DNA from: Sphingomonas ginsenosidimutans
GTDB taxonomy: Bacteria; Pseudomonadota; Alphaproteobacteria; Sphingomonadales; Sphingomonadaceae
Assembly: GCF_002374835.1 (NCBI RefSeq)
Contig: NZ_NWVD01000006.1
Location: 1-64,000 of the forward strand
DNA: 64,000 bases
Reading direction: 5' to 3'
In this document: in pieces, positions 8,937-17,140 of the stretch
Layout: the number at the start of each line of letters is the position of its first letter
Position numbering within the stretch: the stretch's first letter is position 1
The notes under the pieces: model-generated
What the model was told of the DNA's origin: nothing
Seen by the model: the letters and a program-made list of their open reading frames with translations, nothing else
Database searches by the model: none
Translations under genes and position numbers: made by a program

Positions 8937-10376
8937 TTACAGGTTCGGACCGATGCGCGCGGGCGGGCGCGGGACGACGATCTCGCGCCCGTATTTGGTC
9001 AGCGGCTGTCCCCCGCTGACGAAATCGAACAGTCCGGCCAGCTTCTGCAGCACGCGCAGCCCGCTGACCTGCTTCTGCGTAAAGTTGGTCAGCCGGTTCA
9101 GCCGCGCCTGGAACAGCGCCTGCTGCGTGTCGAGCAGGTCGAAGACCGAGCGGTTGCCCGAGCGGAATTGCTCGCGATACAGCGTCACGACCTTTTCCGC
9201 GGCGGCGACCTGCGATTCGATCGTCGCCATCTTGTCGTTGGCGGCGGCGAGCGACTGGAAGTCGATGCGCAGATCCTGTTCGACGTTGCGGCGCACGCGA
9301 TCCACCTCGTAATCCGATTCGCGCACGCGCGCCTCGATCCGGCGCATCAGCGCATAATCGGCGCCGCCGCGCAGGATGTTATAGGTGAGGGTGACGACGA
9401 CGCGCGCATCCTCGTTGCGGCCGGTGCGGCCCATCACTTCGTTGCGGAGGTTCGCCTGCGCATCCAGCCCGATGCGTGGGTAGAAGGCGGCCTTCTGGCT
9501 AAGCAGCTGCTTTTCGATCGAGCGGCGGTTCTGCACCGCCTGTGCCAGTTCGGGGTTGTGATCCTCGATCATCTGGACTGCCGCATCCGCATCGGCGGGC
9601 AGCGCGGTATCTACGGGCGGCAGGTCGGTCGCGCGGCCCGGCAGGTGCCCGGTCAGGCGGCGGTAGGATTCGCGCTGCTGCTGCAACTGGCTCTGCGCGT
9701 CCAGCAGCTGCGCCTGAAGGTTGTCCTGCCGCACCTGTGCGCGGCTGACATCGGCGGCGGTGGTGAGGCCCAGGTCCTTCTGCACCTGGATCGTGCGCGA
9801 CATCTTCGCCTGGGTGGCGATCTCCTCCTCGATCAGCTCGACCGTGCGCTGCTTTTCCAGCAGGCTGAGATAGGCAGCGGTCGTTTCGAACGCGATCCGC
9901 TCGATCTGTTCGCGCGTGTTCCATTCCGCGCTGGAAAAGGCGGCGCGTGCGCGCTTTATGTCATTGATCGTCGCGCCGAAGTCCCAAATGTTCTGGTGGA
10001 GCGACAGAACGCCTTCGCTACGGCGCAGCACCGTGTTGTCGGTCGCCTGATAGGGCAGGACATATTCCGGCCCGCTGGCCAGCGACAGGTCGATGCGCGG
10101 CAGATAGGCGGCGCGCGCCTCGCCGATCGCGTAGCGCGCATCGTCCTGGCGGGCGAGCGCGATCTGAATGTCCGGGTTCTTGCGCAGCAGCTCGATGATC
10201 GCGGCACGTAGCGGCTCGTTCTCGCCCGGTCTGGCGAGCGCCGCGGGATCGGCGGGCGCGGCGATCGCGGGCGCGTCCTGTGCGGCGGCGGCGGACGGGC
10301 CGCACAACACGGCACCGGCGAGCAGCGCGGCGCCCAGGCGATGACCCGCGCGAATGCGGGCGGACGGACTGGACAT
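8937..10376 (-). CDS. TolC-family outer-membrane factor of type I secretion
   Basis: A 479-residue outer-membrane channel protein with a signal peptide of about 30 residues ending near AAAAQ. The two-fold TolC repeat is visible, each half with long helices (SLHQNIWDFGATINDIKRAR and TLTYNILRGGADYALMRRI) and the C-terminal RSGNRSVFDLLDTQQALFQA motif of the LapE/AggA-like type I secretion group. The ATG ending at 10376 has GGGGGAG upstream; a longer frame to 10460 overlaps the adaptor gene. It lies 80 bases behind the HlyD-like gene in the same orientation, and should form the exit duct for the giant adhesin encoded across the divergent spacer. Confidence 0.93.
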   Translation of the reverse strand: MSSPSARIRAGHRLGAALLAGAVLCGPSAAAAQDAPAIAAPADPAALARPGENEPLRAAIIELLRKNPDIQIALARQDDARYAIGEARAAYLPRIDLSLASGPEYVLPYQATDNTVLRRSEGVLSLHQNIWDFGATINDIKRARAAFSSAEWNTREQIERIAFETTAAYLSLLEKQRTVELIEEEIATQAKMSRTIQVQKDLGLTTAADVSRAQVRQDNLQAQLLDAQSQLQQQRESYRRLTGHLPGRATDLPPVDTALPADADAAVQMIEDHNPELAQAVQNRRSIEKQLLSQKAAFYPRIGLDAQANLRNEVMGRTGRNEDARVVVTLTYNILRGGADYALMRRIEARVRESDYEVDRVRRNVEQDLRIDFQSLAAANDKMATIESQVAAAEKVVTLYREQFRSGNRSVFDLLDTQQALFQARLNRLTNFTQKQVSGLRVLQKLAGLFDFVSGGQPLTKYGREIVVPRPPARIGPNL

Positions 10377-10456
10377 GAAAACTCCCCCGGTCTTCGTGTG
10401 ATCGGCAATGCGGCGGCCGCGCGTGGCGGCCGGTGCAAGAGTGGTGAGCGGCGAGA

Positions 10457-11848
10457 TCATTCGCGCAGCGCCCCGTCGCGGATGCGGATGAATGGCCCAA
10501 GGATGTAGTCGAGGATGCTCTGGTGGCCCGAGCGGATGTCGACCTCAGCGGTCATGCCCGGCAGCACCGGCTTTTCCGGGCCGAACCGTCCGGTGTCCGC
10601 GCGCAGGCGGACGCGATAATAGAGTTCGCCCTTGGGATCCTGGATCGCGTCGGGCGAAATATCGTCGACGGTGGCGTCGAGCCCGCCGTAGATCGCCGAG
10701 TCATAGGCGGAGATCTTCGCCACCGCGGGCAGCCCCGGCCAGATGTTACCGCGATCGCGCGGCGCGACGCGCGCCTCGATCACCACCAGCTTGTCGGCGG
10801 GGACGATCTCCACCAGCGGATCGCCCGGCTTGGCGACGCCGCCGACGGTCTGCACCAGGATCTTGTTGACGTAACCGTCCATCGGCGCACGCACCTCCTC
10901 GCGGAAGTTGCGATCCTGATAGGCGTTGAGCGCCTGACCGGCCTTCGACACCTCCAGCCGCAGCGTCGCGGCTTTCTCGCGCGTGTCGGTCAGGTAGCGG
11001 GTCCATGCCTCGCCGCGCTTGGCGACGGTCTCGGACAGGTCGGCCTGCGACTTGGGGATCGAGGTCATCGCGTCGGAAATGCGCGTGCGCAGCTGTTGCA
11101 GGTCGGTCTGCTTTTCCAGCACCGCGGTTTCCGACACCGCTTCCGCCAGCAGCGCCTTTTGCAGGCGGTCGAGCTGGTTCTGCACCATCCGTTCCTCCGC
11201 GCGCAGGCTGGCGATACGCGACTGCGCGCTGCCGATCTCGGCGCGATAGCCCTGGATCTGGCGGTCGAAGACGCTCATCTGCTGCTGGATGTCGGCATGG
11301 CGCGAGCGGAAGAACGCTTCTTCCGATGCGGCGATGTCCGGCGCCAGCCGCGCAAGGTCCTTGGGCGTGGTGAAGGACGACGCGCCGGCGGCCTCCGCCT
11401 CCAGCCGGGCCAGCGCGATATGGCGCGCGGCGACGTCGGTCTGGGCGTTGTTCAGTTCGGCGCTCGACTGCTGGTTCGACAGTTTGAGCAGGATGTCGCC
11501 CTTGCGGACGCGCTGCCCCTCACGCACCAGAATCTGTTTGACGATGCCGCCTTCCAGATGCTGGACGACCTGGTTCTGCACGGACGGCAGCACCCGGCCG
11601 GCGCCGCGCGTGACCTTGTCGATCTGGAAGAAGGTGGCCCAGGCGATCGCGATCACCAGAAGGAGGCCCATCACCTTCAGCAGGCGGCGCGACGGCTCGG
11701 TGCGCACCCGCGCGCTCCACGGATGCAATCCGTCGATCGCGGTGGTGCGCGCATCGGTTTCCGAAAAGGATTGCCGGTTCTGGACTATATGCTTGAGAGC
11801 ATCCGTCCAGCGAACGCTCCCTGGCATGTCGGCAAAGCTGCTCATCAT
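10457..11848 (-). CDS. HlyD-family type I secretion periplasmic adaptor
   Basis: A 463-residue membrane-fusion protein. A cytoplasmic stretch of about 54 residues is followed by one transmembrane segment (VMGLLLVIAIAWATFF, about 58-74), a lipoyl-like half (VVQHLEGGIVKQILVREGQ), a long coiled-coil hairpin rich in Gln, Ala and Arg, the second lipoyl half and a beta-barrel domain (IVPADKLVVIEARVAPRD). It would join the inner-membrane ABC transporter to TolC. ATG ATG occur in tandem at the start; the first was taken. It is divergent from the ABC transporter gene, separated by 98 bases that must hold both promoters. Confidence 0.93.
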   Translation of the reverse strand: MMSSFADMPGSVRWTDALKHIVQNRQSFSETDARTTAIDGLHPWSARVRTEPSRRLLKVMGLLLVIAIAWATFFQIDKVTRGAGRVLPSVQNQVVQHLEGGIVKQILVREGQRVRKGDILLKLSNQQSSAELNNAQTDVAARHIALARLEAEAAGASSFTTPKDLARLAPDIAASEEAFFRSRHADIQQQMSVFDRQIQGYRAEIGSAQSRIASLRAEERMVQNQLDRLQKALLAEAVSETAVLEKQTDLQQLRTRISDAMTSIPKSQADLSETVAKRGEAWTRYLTDTREKAATLRLEVSKAGQALNAYQDRNFREEVRAPMDGYVNKILVQTVGGVAKPGDPLVEIVPADKLVVIEARVAPRDRGNIWPGLPAVAKISAYDSAIYGGLDATVDDISPDAIQDPKGELYYRVRLRADTGRFGPEKPVLPGMTAEVDIRSGHQSILDYILGPFIRIRDGALRE

Positions 11849-11946
11849 CGTTCCCGTCGAAGTTACGGTCCATGTAATCGGCAGCTGTTTACGAAGTGTT
11901 ATCCTTAAAAAGGCTTAAACCATCCCACGATTGTGGAGAAACGCAC
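11849..11946. promoter_or_regulatory. Divergent promoter region of the secretion/adhesin locus
   Basis: This 98-base spacer between the HlyD-like gene and the ABC transporter is clearly richer in A and T than the surroundings, including CTTAAAAAGGCTTAAA at about 11904-11919 (a short direct repeat of CTTAAA-type blocks). Both halves of the secretion system must be transcribed from here or nearby. No recognised operator could be assigned. Confidence 0.45.
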
Positions 11947-14154
11947 GTGGCGGTTCGGTGGGATAACGTTGGACGGATAGTAAAAGGCCGGATCGACAGC
12001 TTTCGCGGCAAGTCGATGGGCCAATGGAAATCCGATGATTTCAATGGGATGCTTCTGGTCGAGGCGTTGGTCGGCGTGGCGTCTTCGGCGGGCAAGGCGA
12101 TCGACGCCGCCGGGCTGACGGCGGCGCTGCCGACCGCGAGCGGCGATCTCGATCCGCGATTCGCGCCGATCGCGATGGCGCGGATCGACCTGGACGCACG
12201 CTGGGTGGCGCGGCCGATCCGCGAGCTGGCGCCGGTCGACCTACCCGCGATCGTGCGGCTGCCGGACGACCGGTTCGTGGTGGTCACCGCGATGCCCGCG
12301 CCGGGCGTCGTGACGCTGGTCGACGGCGATGGCGAGCGCAGCGTGCTGCTGGAGGAATTCGCGCCCGCCGCAACCGGCGACCTGTTGATGATCGGGCATA
12401 TCGATCCGGCCAACGGCAGCCTGGTCGGCGACGAGCGCGAGCGCATCCGCGCCAATCCGCGGCTCTGGCTGATCTCCAGCTTCCTGACCGAACGGCGCAA
12501 CTTCATCCAGCTGCTGGGCGCGGCGCTGTTCCTGAACCTGTGCGGGTTCGCCATCCCGCTGTACATGCGCGCGATCTACGACCGCGTGGTGCCCAACCTG
12601 GCGCTGGAATCGCTGTGGGCGCTGTCGTCGGGGATCGTGCTGGTGCTGATCTTCGAATGTCTGTTCAAGCAGATCCGCTCGACCTTCATCGACGCGATCG
12701 GGCTGCGCATCGGGCAGGCGATCCAGCATCGCGCGATGTCGTCGATCCTGCAGGCGCGGATCGACAAGTCCAACTGGACCGTCGGCAGCATGATGACCGC
12801 GCTGCGCGACATCGAATCGATGGCGATGCTGGTGCCGACCGCGATCGTGACCTTTTGTATCGACATTCCGTTCTTCTTCCTGTTCCTGGCGCTAATCGCG
12901 ATGATCGGCGGCTGGACGGTGATGGCGCCGGTGCTGGGCGCGCTGGCGATGCTGGCGGCGGGCGCGGTGTCCGCCTATGCGCTGAAATTCGGGGCGAAGC
13001 GCAGCAACAAGCTGCTCCAGGCGCGCAACAACCTGGTCGCCGACGTCGTCGCCAGCCTGCACACGATCAAAAGCAACCAGGCCGAGGGGCGCTTCCTGCG
13101 GCGCTGGGACAATCTGTCCGACCATGTCGGCATGACCGGCAAGGCGACGCGCGCATGGGTGGACCTGCCGTCCACCGCGTCCGCGTTCATCGTGCAGGCG
13201 GTGACGGTGGTGATCGTCGTCATCAGCATCTACCAGATCCAGGCGGGCGTGATGACCGCGGGCGCGCTGATCGCTTGCAACATGCTGGCGGGACGCGCGA
13301 TGGGGCCGATCTCCGCCGCGATCATGGTGGTGTCGAAAAGCTACCAGAGCCTGGGGCAGTTCGCCGCGCTGGCCGACCTGCTGGCGCTGGAGCCGGAGAG
13401 TGAGACGTCCGACGCCGCGGTGCAGGGGCGCACGTTCCATGGGCGGATCGCGTTCCAGGAAGTCGGCTACGTCTATCCCGATACCAACGTGTCGGTACTG
13501 CGCGACATCAACGTCGAGGTGAAGCCAGGCGAGAAGATCGGCATCATCGGCGCGGCCGGATCGGGCAAGTCCACGCTGCTCAAGCTGATGGGCGGGCTGA
13601 TCGCGCCGGGCGCGGGGCGGGTGCTGGTCGACGGCCATGCGATCGAGCAATTCTCCGCCGCGCAACTGCGCGAGAACATCGCCTTCGCCACGCAGGAAGC
13701 GGTGCTGTTCGACGACAGCATCTACGAGAATATCGTGCTGGGCGCGCCCAATCCCGATCCGGCGCTGCTGGAGCGTGCGGTGCACACCGCCGGCGTCCAC
13801 CATTTCGCCGCGCGGTCGAAGGAAGGGCTGAGCCGCTCCGTCGGCGTCGGCGGCTGCCGCCTGTCGGGCGGGCAGCGGCAGGCGGTGGTGCTGGCGCGCG
13901 CGTTCATGCGCGATCCGCGCATCCTGCTGCTGGACGAACCGACCGCGGCGATGGACGTCGACGGCGAACATGCCGTGATCCGCGGACTGCGCGAATTCGG
14001 CGCGGGCCGCACGATGATCATCGCCACACATCGGTTCGCGGTGCTCGAACTGGTCGATCGCGTCATCTGGATGGAGGACGGGCGGATCATGAGCGACCTG
14101 CCGCGCAGGGAGATGCTGGAGAGCCTGCGCCAGCAGAAGGCCAAGGCGGCCTAG
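11947..14154 (+). CDS. Type I secretion ABC transporter (LapB/HlyB-like permease-ATPase)
   Basis: A 735-residue fused permease and ATPase. Residues about 25-150 form a C39-like N-terminal domain with no catalytic cysteine, so it probably docks the substrate rather than cutting a leader. Six transmembrane helices follow (about 170-440). The ATPase has Walker A GAAGSGKST (535-543), LSGGQ (639-643) and Walker B ILLLDEP (659-665, Asp663/Glu664), then His in the switch ATHRFA. GTG 11947 is preferred because GGAG lies 8 bases upstream; a GTG at 11896 without a good site would add 17 residues. It starts the plus-strand gene run leading to the giant adhesin. Confidence 0.92.
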   Translation: MAVRWDNVGRIVKGRIDSFRGKSMGQWKSDDFNGMLLVEALVGVASSAGKAIDAAGLTAALPTASGDLDPRFAPIAMARIDLDARWVARPIRELAPVDLPAIVRLPDDRFVVVTAMPAPGVVTLVDGDGERSVLLEEFAPAATGDLLMIGHIDPANGSLVGDERERIRANPRLWLISSFLTERRNFIQLLGAALFLNLCGFAIPLYMRAIYDRVVPNLALESLWALSSGIVLVLIFECLFKQIRSTFIDAIGLRIGQAIQHRAMSSILQARIDKSNWTVGSMMTALRDIESMAMLVPTAIVTFCIDIPFFFLFLALIAMIGGWTVMAPVLGALAMLAAGAVSAYALKFGAKRSNKLLQARNNLVADVVASLHTIKSNQAEGRFLRRWDNLSDHVGMTGKATRAWVDLPSTASAFIVQAVTVVIVVISIYQIQAGVMTAGALIACNMLAGRAMGPISAAIMVVSKSYQSLGQFAALADLLALEPESETSDAAVQGRTFHGRIAFQEVGYVYPDTNVSVLRDINVEVKPGEKIGIIGAAGSGKSTLLKLMGGLIAPGAGRVLVDGHAIEQFSAAQLRENIAFATQEAVLFDDSIYENIVLGAPNPDPALLERAVHTAGVHHFAARSKEGLSRSVGVGGCRLSGGQRQAVVLARAFMRDPRILLLDEPTAAMDVDGEHAVIRGLREFGAGRTMIIATHRFAVLELVDRVIWMEDGRIMSDLPRREMLESLRQQKAKAA

Positions 14155-14237
14155 CCGGCGGATGAGCAAACACGGTTATCAGAACGTTAGCGAAATGTTC
14201 GTAAGAGGCGGCATGACGCTCGGGGCGGAGGCATAAG

Positions 14238-14996
14238 GTGGCAGGCGCATCGGAAGACGGCGAGGCAAATCACTGGCCGGCGTTTGTCGACGTGCTGACG
14301 GCCGTCATCATGGTCGTCACCTTCCTGCTCGTCATCATGAGCGCGGCGATCATGCATCTGTCCAAGCGCACCGTCGAGGTGATGCAGCAGAAGATCGAGG
14401 TGCTTCAGGACAGCCGACGCGCCGCCGAGGCTGCGCGGGCCGGAAAGGCGCCGGCGGATGGTGGCGGTACGCAGGACACCGGTGCAATCGGGCTGAAGCC
14501 GATTTCCTCCCCGCGTGACGCCGCGGCGGGTTCCTCGATCGCGCAGCTCGGCTCGCCGCTGGTGTCGGAAACGATCGTCAACGGCAAGGACAGCCTGACG
14601 ATCCTGACCCGGGACACGCCCGACACACAGCGTATTCGCGTGAAGTCGGCCGAACAGCCCAAGGAAACACGCGGCGCGCAGGTCACGTCATCCTCCACGC
14701 TGCTGCGGGTCGATTTCGATGCCGATGCGATCCGCTACACCGACGAGGACGCCAAAAAGGTGCTCGACTTCCTGAAAACGTCGGTCCGGCCGGGCACGAA
14801 ATATGAGGTGTGGTCGCTGGTCGCTGGGGCCGGATCGGTGTCGGAACCGATGCGCATCGCCTTCTACCGCGCCGCGACTACGCGCAACCTGCTGATCCAG
14901 GCAGGCATCAAGCCCGGCGACATCGTCACGCAGAGCCGCGTGGTCGATCCGACGTCGGGCGACGGCAACAGTGTCCGCATCGTGGTGAAGAACTGA
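14238..14996 (+). CDS. MotB/SiiA-like inner-membrane protein
   Basis: A 252-residue protein with one N-terminal transmembrane helix. Its N-terminus, HWPAFVDVLTAVIMVVTFLL, closely follows the MotB/TolR pattern, with Asp18 where proton-carrying aspartate sits in MotB and in SiiA of Salmonella SPI-4. A helical stretch (45-65) and a low-complexity linker lead to a C-terminal domain resembling OmpA/MotB peptidoglycan-binding folds (RIAFYRAATTRNLLIQAGI). GTG 14238 has GGAGG six bases before it. The MotA-like partner follows 11 bases later. The likely role is half of a proton-driven stator that energises or gates adhesin release; this is inferred from family and gene order. Confidence 0.75.
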   Translation: MAGASEDGEANHWPAFVDVLTAVIMVVTFLLVIMSAAIMHLSKRTVEVMQQKIEVLQDSRRAAEAARAGKAPADGGGTQDTGAIGLKPISSPRDAAAGSSIAQLGSPLVSETIVNGKDSLTILTRDTPDTQRIRVKSAEQPKETRGAQVTSSSTLLRVDFDADAIRYTDEDAKKVLDFLKTSVRPGTKYEVWSLVAGAGSVSEPMRIAFYRAATTRNLLIQAGIKPGDIVTQSRVVDPTSGDGNSVRIVVKN

Positions 14997-15007
14997 AGGC
15001 GATCGAG

Positions 15008-16630
15008 ATGGAACGAAAGATACGCTCCGAACTCATCAAGATGATCGTCATCATGACGATCCTCCTGTCGATCGGCGCCTACGCCCACGACTTCGTCATC
15101 GCCGGCATCAAGGCGAAGGCGGCGCTGAACCTGTCGATCTTCGCGCTGTTCGGCGTCGCGGCGGGGTTGGCGTTCCGCAACGTGCTGGGGCTGCGCAACG
15201 AAGTCACCGCGCTGCACGCGTTGCAGACCGATTTCGACAGCGGCCGGCGCCGCGACGACGAACGTATCTATACGCAGCCGGCGATCATCTTCCGCGAACC
15301 CGTCCTGCTGGGGCAGGGCTACCGGCTGATTACCGAGCAATTGTCGAAGCAGGACGATTTCCAGATGCCGTCGGGCGTCGTGGAATCGCTGGTCCACAGC
15401 GTCGACCAGCGGATTGGCGACCGCAAGTCGGTGGTCGCCTATTTCGCGGGGCTGATGGTCTTCATGGGCCTGATCGGCGCGTTCATGGGGCTGATGCACA
15501 CGGTCGGGTCGGTCGGCGACCTGATCGGCGGCATGGACATGTCGGGCAAGGGCGGCGACGATGCCATCGCCAAGATGATCGAGGGGATGAAGGCGCCGCT
15601 GCGCGGCATGTCGGTGGGCTTCAGCTCGTCGCTGTTCGGCCTGTCCACCTCGATGGTGCTGGGCGCGCTGGAACGGTGCATGACCACCGCGGCCAAGGCG
15701 CTGCGCGACGAATACGAACACTGGCTGTCGAACCTGGCGAAGCTGGAGACCACCGAGGCGGCCGAGGGCGATGCCGGCGGCATGGCGCACGTGACCCGGG
15801 CGATCGAGATGGCGGGGCGCCAGCTGTCGACGCTGCACACGACCGTCGAGGACAACCGCCGGCGCGAGGCCGCGACGCAGGGGTCGCTGACCGAGCTGGG
15901 GCAGGCCATGGTGGCGCTGACCCGAACGGTCGAGCGCGTCAGCGACCCCGCGCCGCTCGTCGAACCGATTGCGCGCACCGTGACCGACGTCGTGCGCCAG
16001 CAGGCGCGGCTGGTCGCCGAGATGGAATTGCTGTTCGAACAGGCGCGCGAGGATCGCGCGGTGATCCGCACGACCCTCGACGCGATCGCCCGGGCGACCG
16101 CGGCGCAGGCCGACGCTGCGCGCAGCGGCGCGGTGGTGGAGCGGCTCGACCGGCTGATCGCCGCGCAGGAAGCGGCCGCGCAACAGGATCCAGTGGTGAT
16201 CGAATGGGGCGGCGGCGGTCCCGTCGACGCGCCGCGCGGTGCCCGATCGTTGCAGGAGCGGCTGCGCCAGGTGTTCACCGCCCGGCGCGACGATGTCGCG
16301 ACCAGCCGCACCCAGCGGCGGATGGCGCAGCGGCTGGAGGCGCTGATCGAGCGCCAGCGACAGCTGGAGCAGGACCTGCGCAGCGAAGCCCTGCAGCTTC
16401 GGCGCGGGGCGGAAGCGGACAGCGCCGCCGCCGCCGAACTGCGCCGCGCGCTGGAGAGCGAGCGTGAGCGGCTGGCCGTCCTTGCGGAACTGGTGGGGCA
16501 GGACGACGTGCCGGTCGACATCGATGCCGCGCTGGAACGCGCGCGGCTTCAGATGGAGCTGCTGGCCATCAAGTCCGGGCGACTGCGCGATGCGCGCGCG
16601 GCGATGACCCAGAAGACCGCGAAAGGGTGA
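15008..16630 (+). CDS. MotA/TolQ/ExbB-like proton-channel protein with coiled-coil tail (SiiB-like)
   Basis: A 540-residue inner-membrane protein. Two hydrophobic helices at about 10-30 and 37-57 precede a cytoplasmic segment, then two helices with the MotA/TolQ signature: VFMGLIGAFMGLMHTVG (about 149-165) and GMSVGFSSSLFGLSTSMVLG (about 199-218). The last 300 residues are predicted coiled coil, rich in Glu, Arg, Ala and Gln, far beyond MotA (about 290 residues) or TolQ (about 230). With the upstream MotB-like protein it should form a proton channel like SiiAB of Salmonella SPI-4. ATG 15008 follows a GAAGG site. Function in adhesin control is inferred from context. Confidence 0.77.
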   Translation: MERKIRSELIKMIVIMTILLSIGAYAHDFVIAGIKAKAALNLSIFALFGVAAGLAFRNVLGLRNEVTALHALQTDFDSGRRRDDERIYTQPAIIFREPVLLGQGYRLITEQLSKQDDFQMPSGVVESLVHSVDQRIGDRKSVVAYFAGLMVFMGLIGAFMGLMHTVGSVGDLIGGMDMSGKGGDDAIAKMIEGMKAPLRGMSVGFSSSLFGLSTSMVLGALERCMTTAAKALRDEYEHWLSNLAKLETTEAAEGDAGGMAHVTRAIEMAGRQLSTLHTTVEDNRRREAATQGSLTELGQAMVALTRTVERVSDPAPLVEPIARTVTDVVRQQARLVAEMELLFEQAREDRAVIRTTLDAIARATAAQADAARSGAVVERLDRLIAAQEAAAQQDPVVIEWGGGGPVDAPRGARSLQERLRQVFTARRDDVATSRTQRRMAQRLEALIERQRQLEQDLRSEALQLRRGAEADSAAAAELRRALESERERLAVLAELVGQDDVPVDIDAALERARLQMELLAIKSGRLRDARAAMTQKTAKG

Positions 16631-16635
16631 CCGAC

Positions 16636-17013
16636 ATGCCGCTTTCCCATGACGTCGCCGCGCCCGCCGGCGCCCCCGAGATCGTCCGTGCGCCCGTCGC
16701 GGCGGGGCGTGGCCTGTTCCGGCGCAAGAAGCCGAGCCGGTACTACCGGCGCGTCGATTGCTATGCCGAAGCGTCGTTGCTGATGATCAGCAGCCGCGTG
16801 ACGGTGGACGGGCGCGTACTGGACATTTCCCCCAAGGGTTGCCTGTTCCGCCCCGGACTGCGGTATCTGTTGCACCGGATGGACACGCCTATTCGCCTGA
16901 CGATCGGCGACGTCGAGATCGATGGCCGGATCGTCAATACGATCACGCGCGGCTACGGCGTCGATTTCGACATGGAGATTTCGGACGAGCTGTTGCGCAG
17001 CATTGTCGACTGA
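16636..17013 (+). CDS. PilZ-domain protein (putative c-di-GMP receptor)
   Basis: A 125-residue cytoplasmic protein. Both c-di-GMP-binding motifs of the PilZ domain are visible: RxxxR as Arg35-Arg39 (RYYRR) and D-x-S-x-x-G as Asp63, Ser65, Gly68 (DISPKG). It follows the MotA-like gene within a few bases: a GTG at 16627 overlaps the upstream stop, while ATG 16636 has AAAGGG at good spacing and was chosen. The adhesin gene follows after 127 bases. The position suggests that c-di-GMP controls secretion, the proton channel or adhesin retention, in the way YcgR acts on the flagellar stator. That link is inference. Confidence 0.83.
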   Translation: MPLSHDVAAPAGAPEIVRAPVAAGRGLFRRKKPSRYYRRVDCYAEASLLMISSRVTVDGRVLDISPKGCLFRPGLRYLLHRMDTPIRLTIGDVEIDGRIVNTITRGYGVDFDMEISDELLRSIVD

Positions 17014-17107
17014 ATTGTCGGCCATTTCGCGCGGTCATTTCCGTTACTACTCGGAAATTGCTAGAGATTAGCATCGCAAGGATCAATTAACCACGTCTGG
17101 CTATCCT

Positions 17108-17130
17108 CCAACCTCGAACAGAGGTGGAAG
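17108..17130 (+). promoter_or_regulatory. Ribosome-binding region of the adhesin gene with overlapping hairpin
   Basis: The likely ribosome site GGTGGAAG (17123-17130) lies 10 bases before ATG 17141. Arms ACCTC (17111-17115) and GAGGT (17121-17125) around loop GAACA, extended by CC/GG with one bulged A, would fold a seven-pair hairpin that hides part of the site. It could modulate translation of this very long message; no experiment supports that. Confidence 0.35.
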
Positions 17131-17140
17131 AACCGGCGTC

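Noticed and set aside
14162..14236. 24-codon frame before the MotB-like gene
   Set aside because: Too short, weak ribosome site and no support; it could be a leader peptide but nothing shows it.
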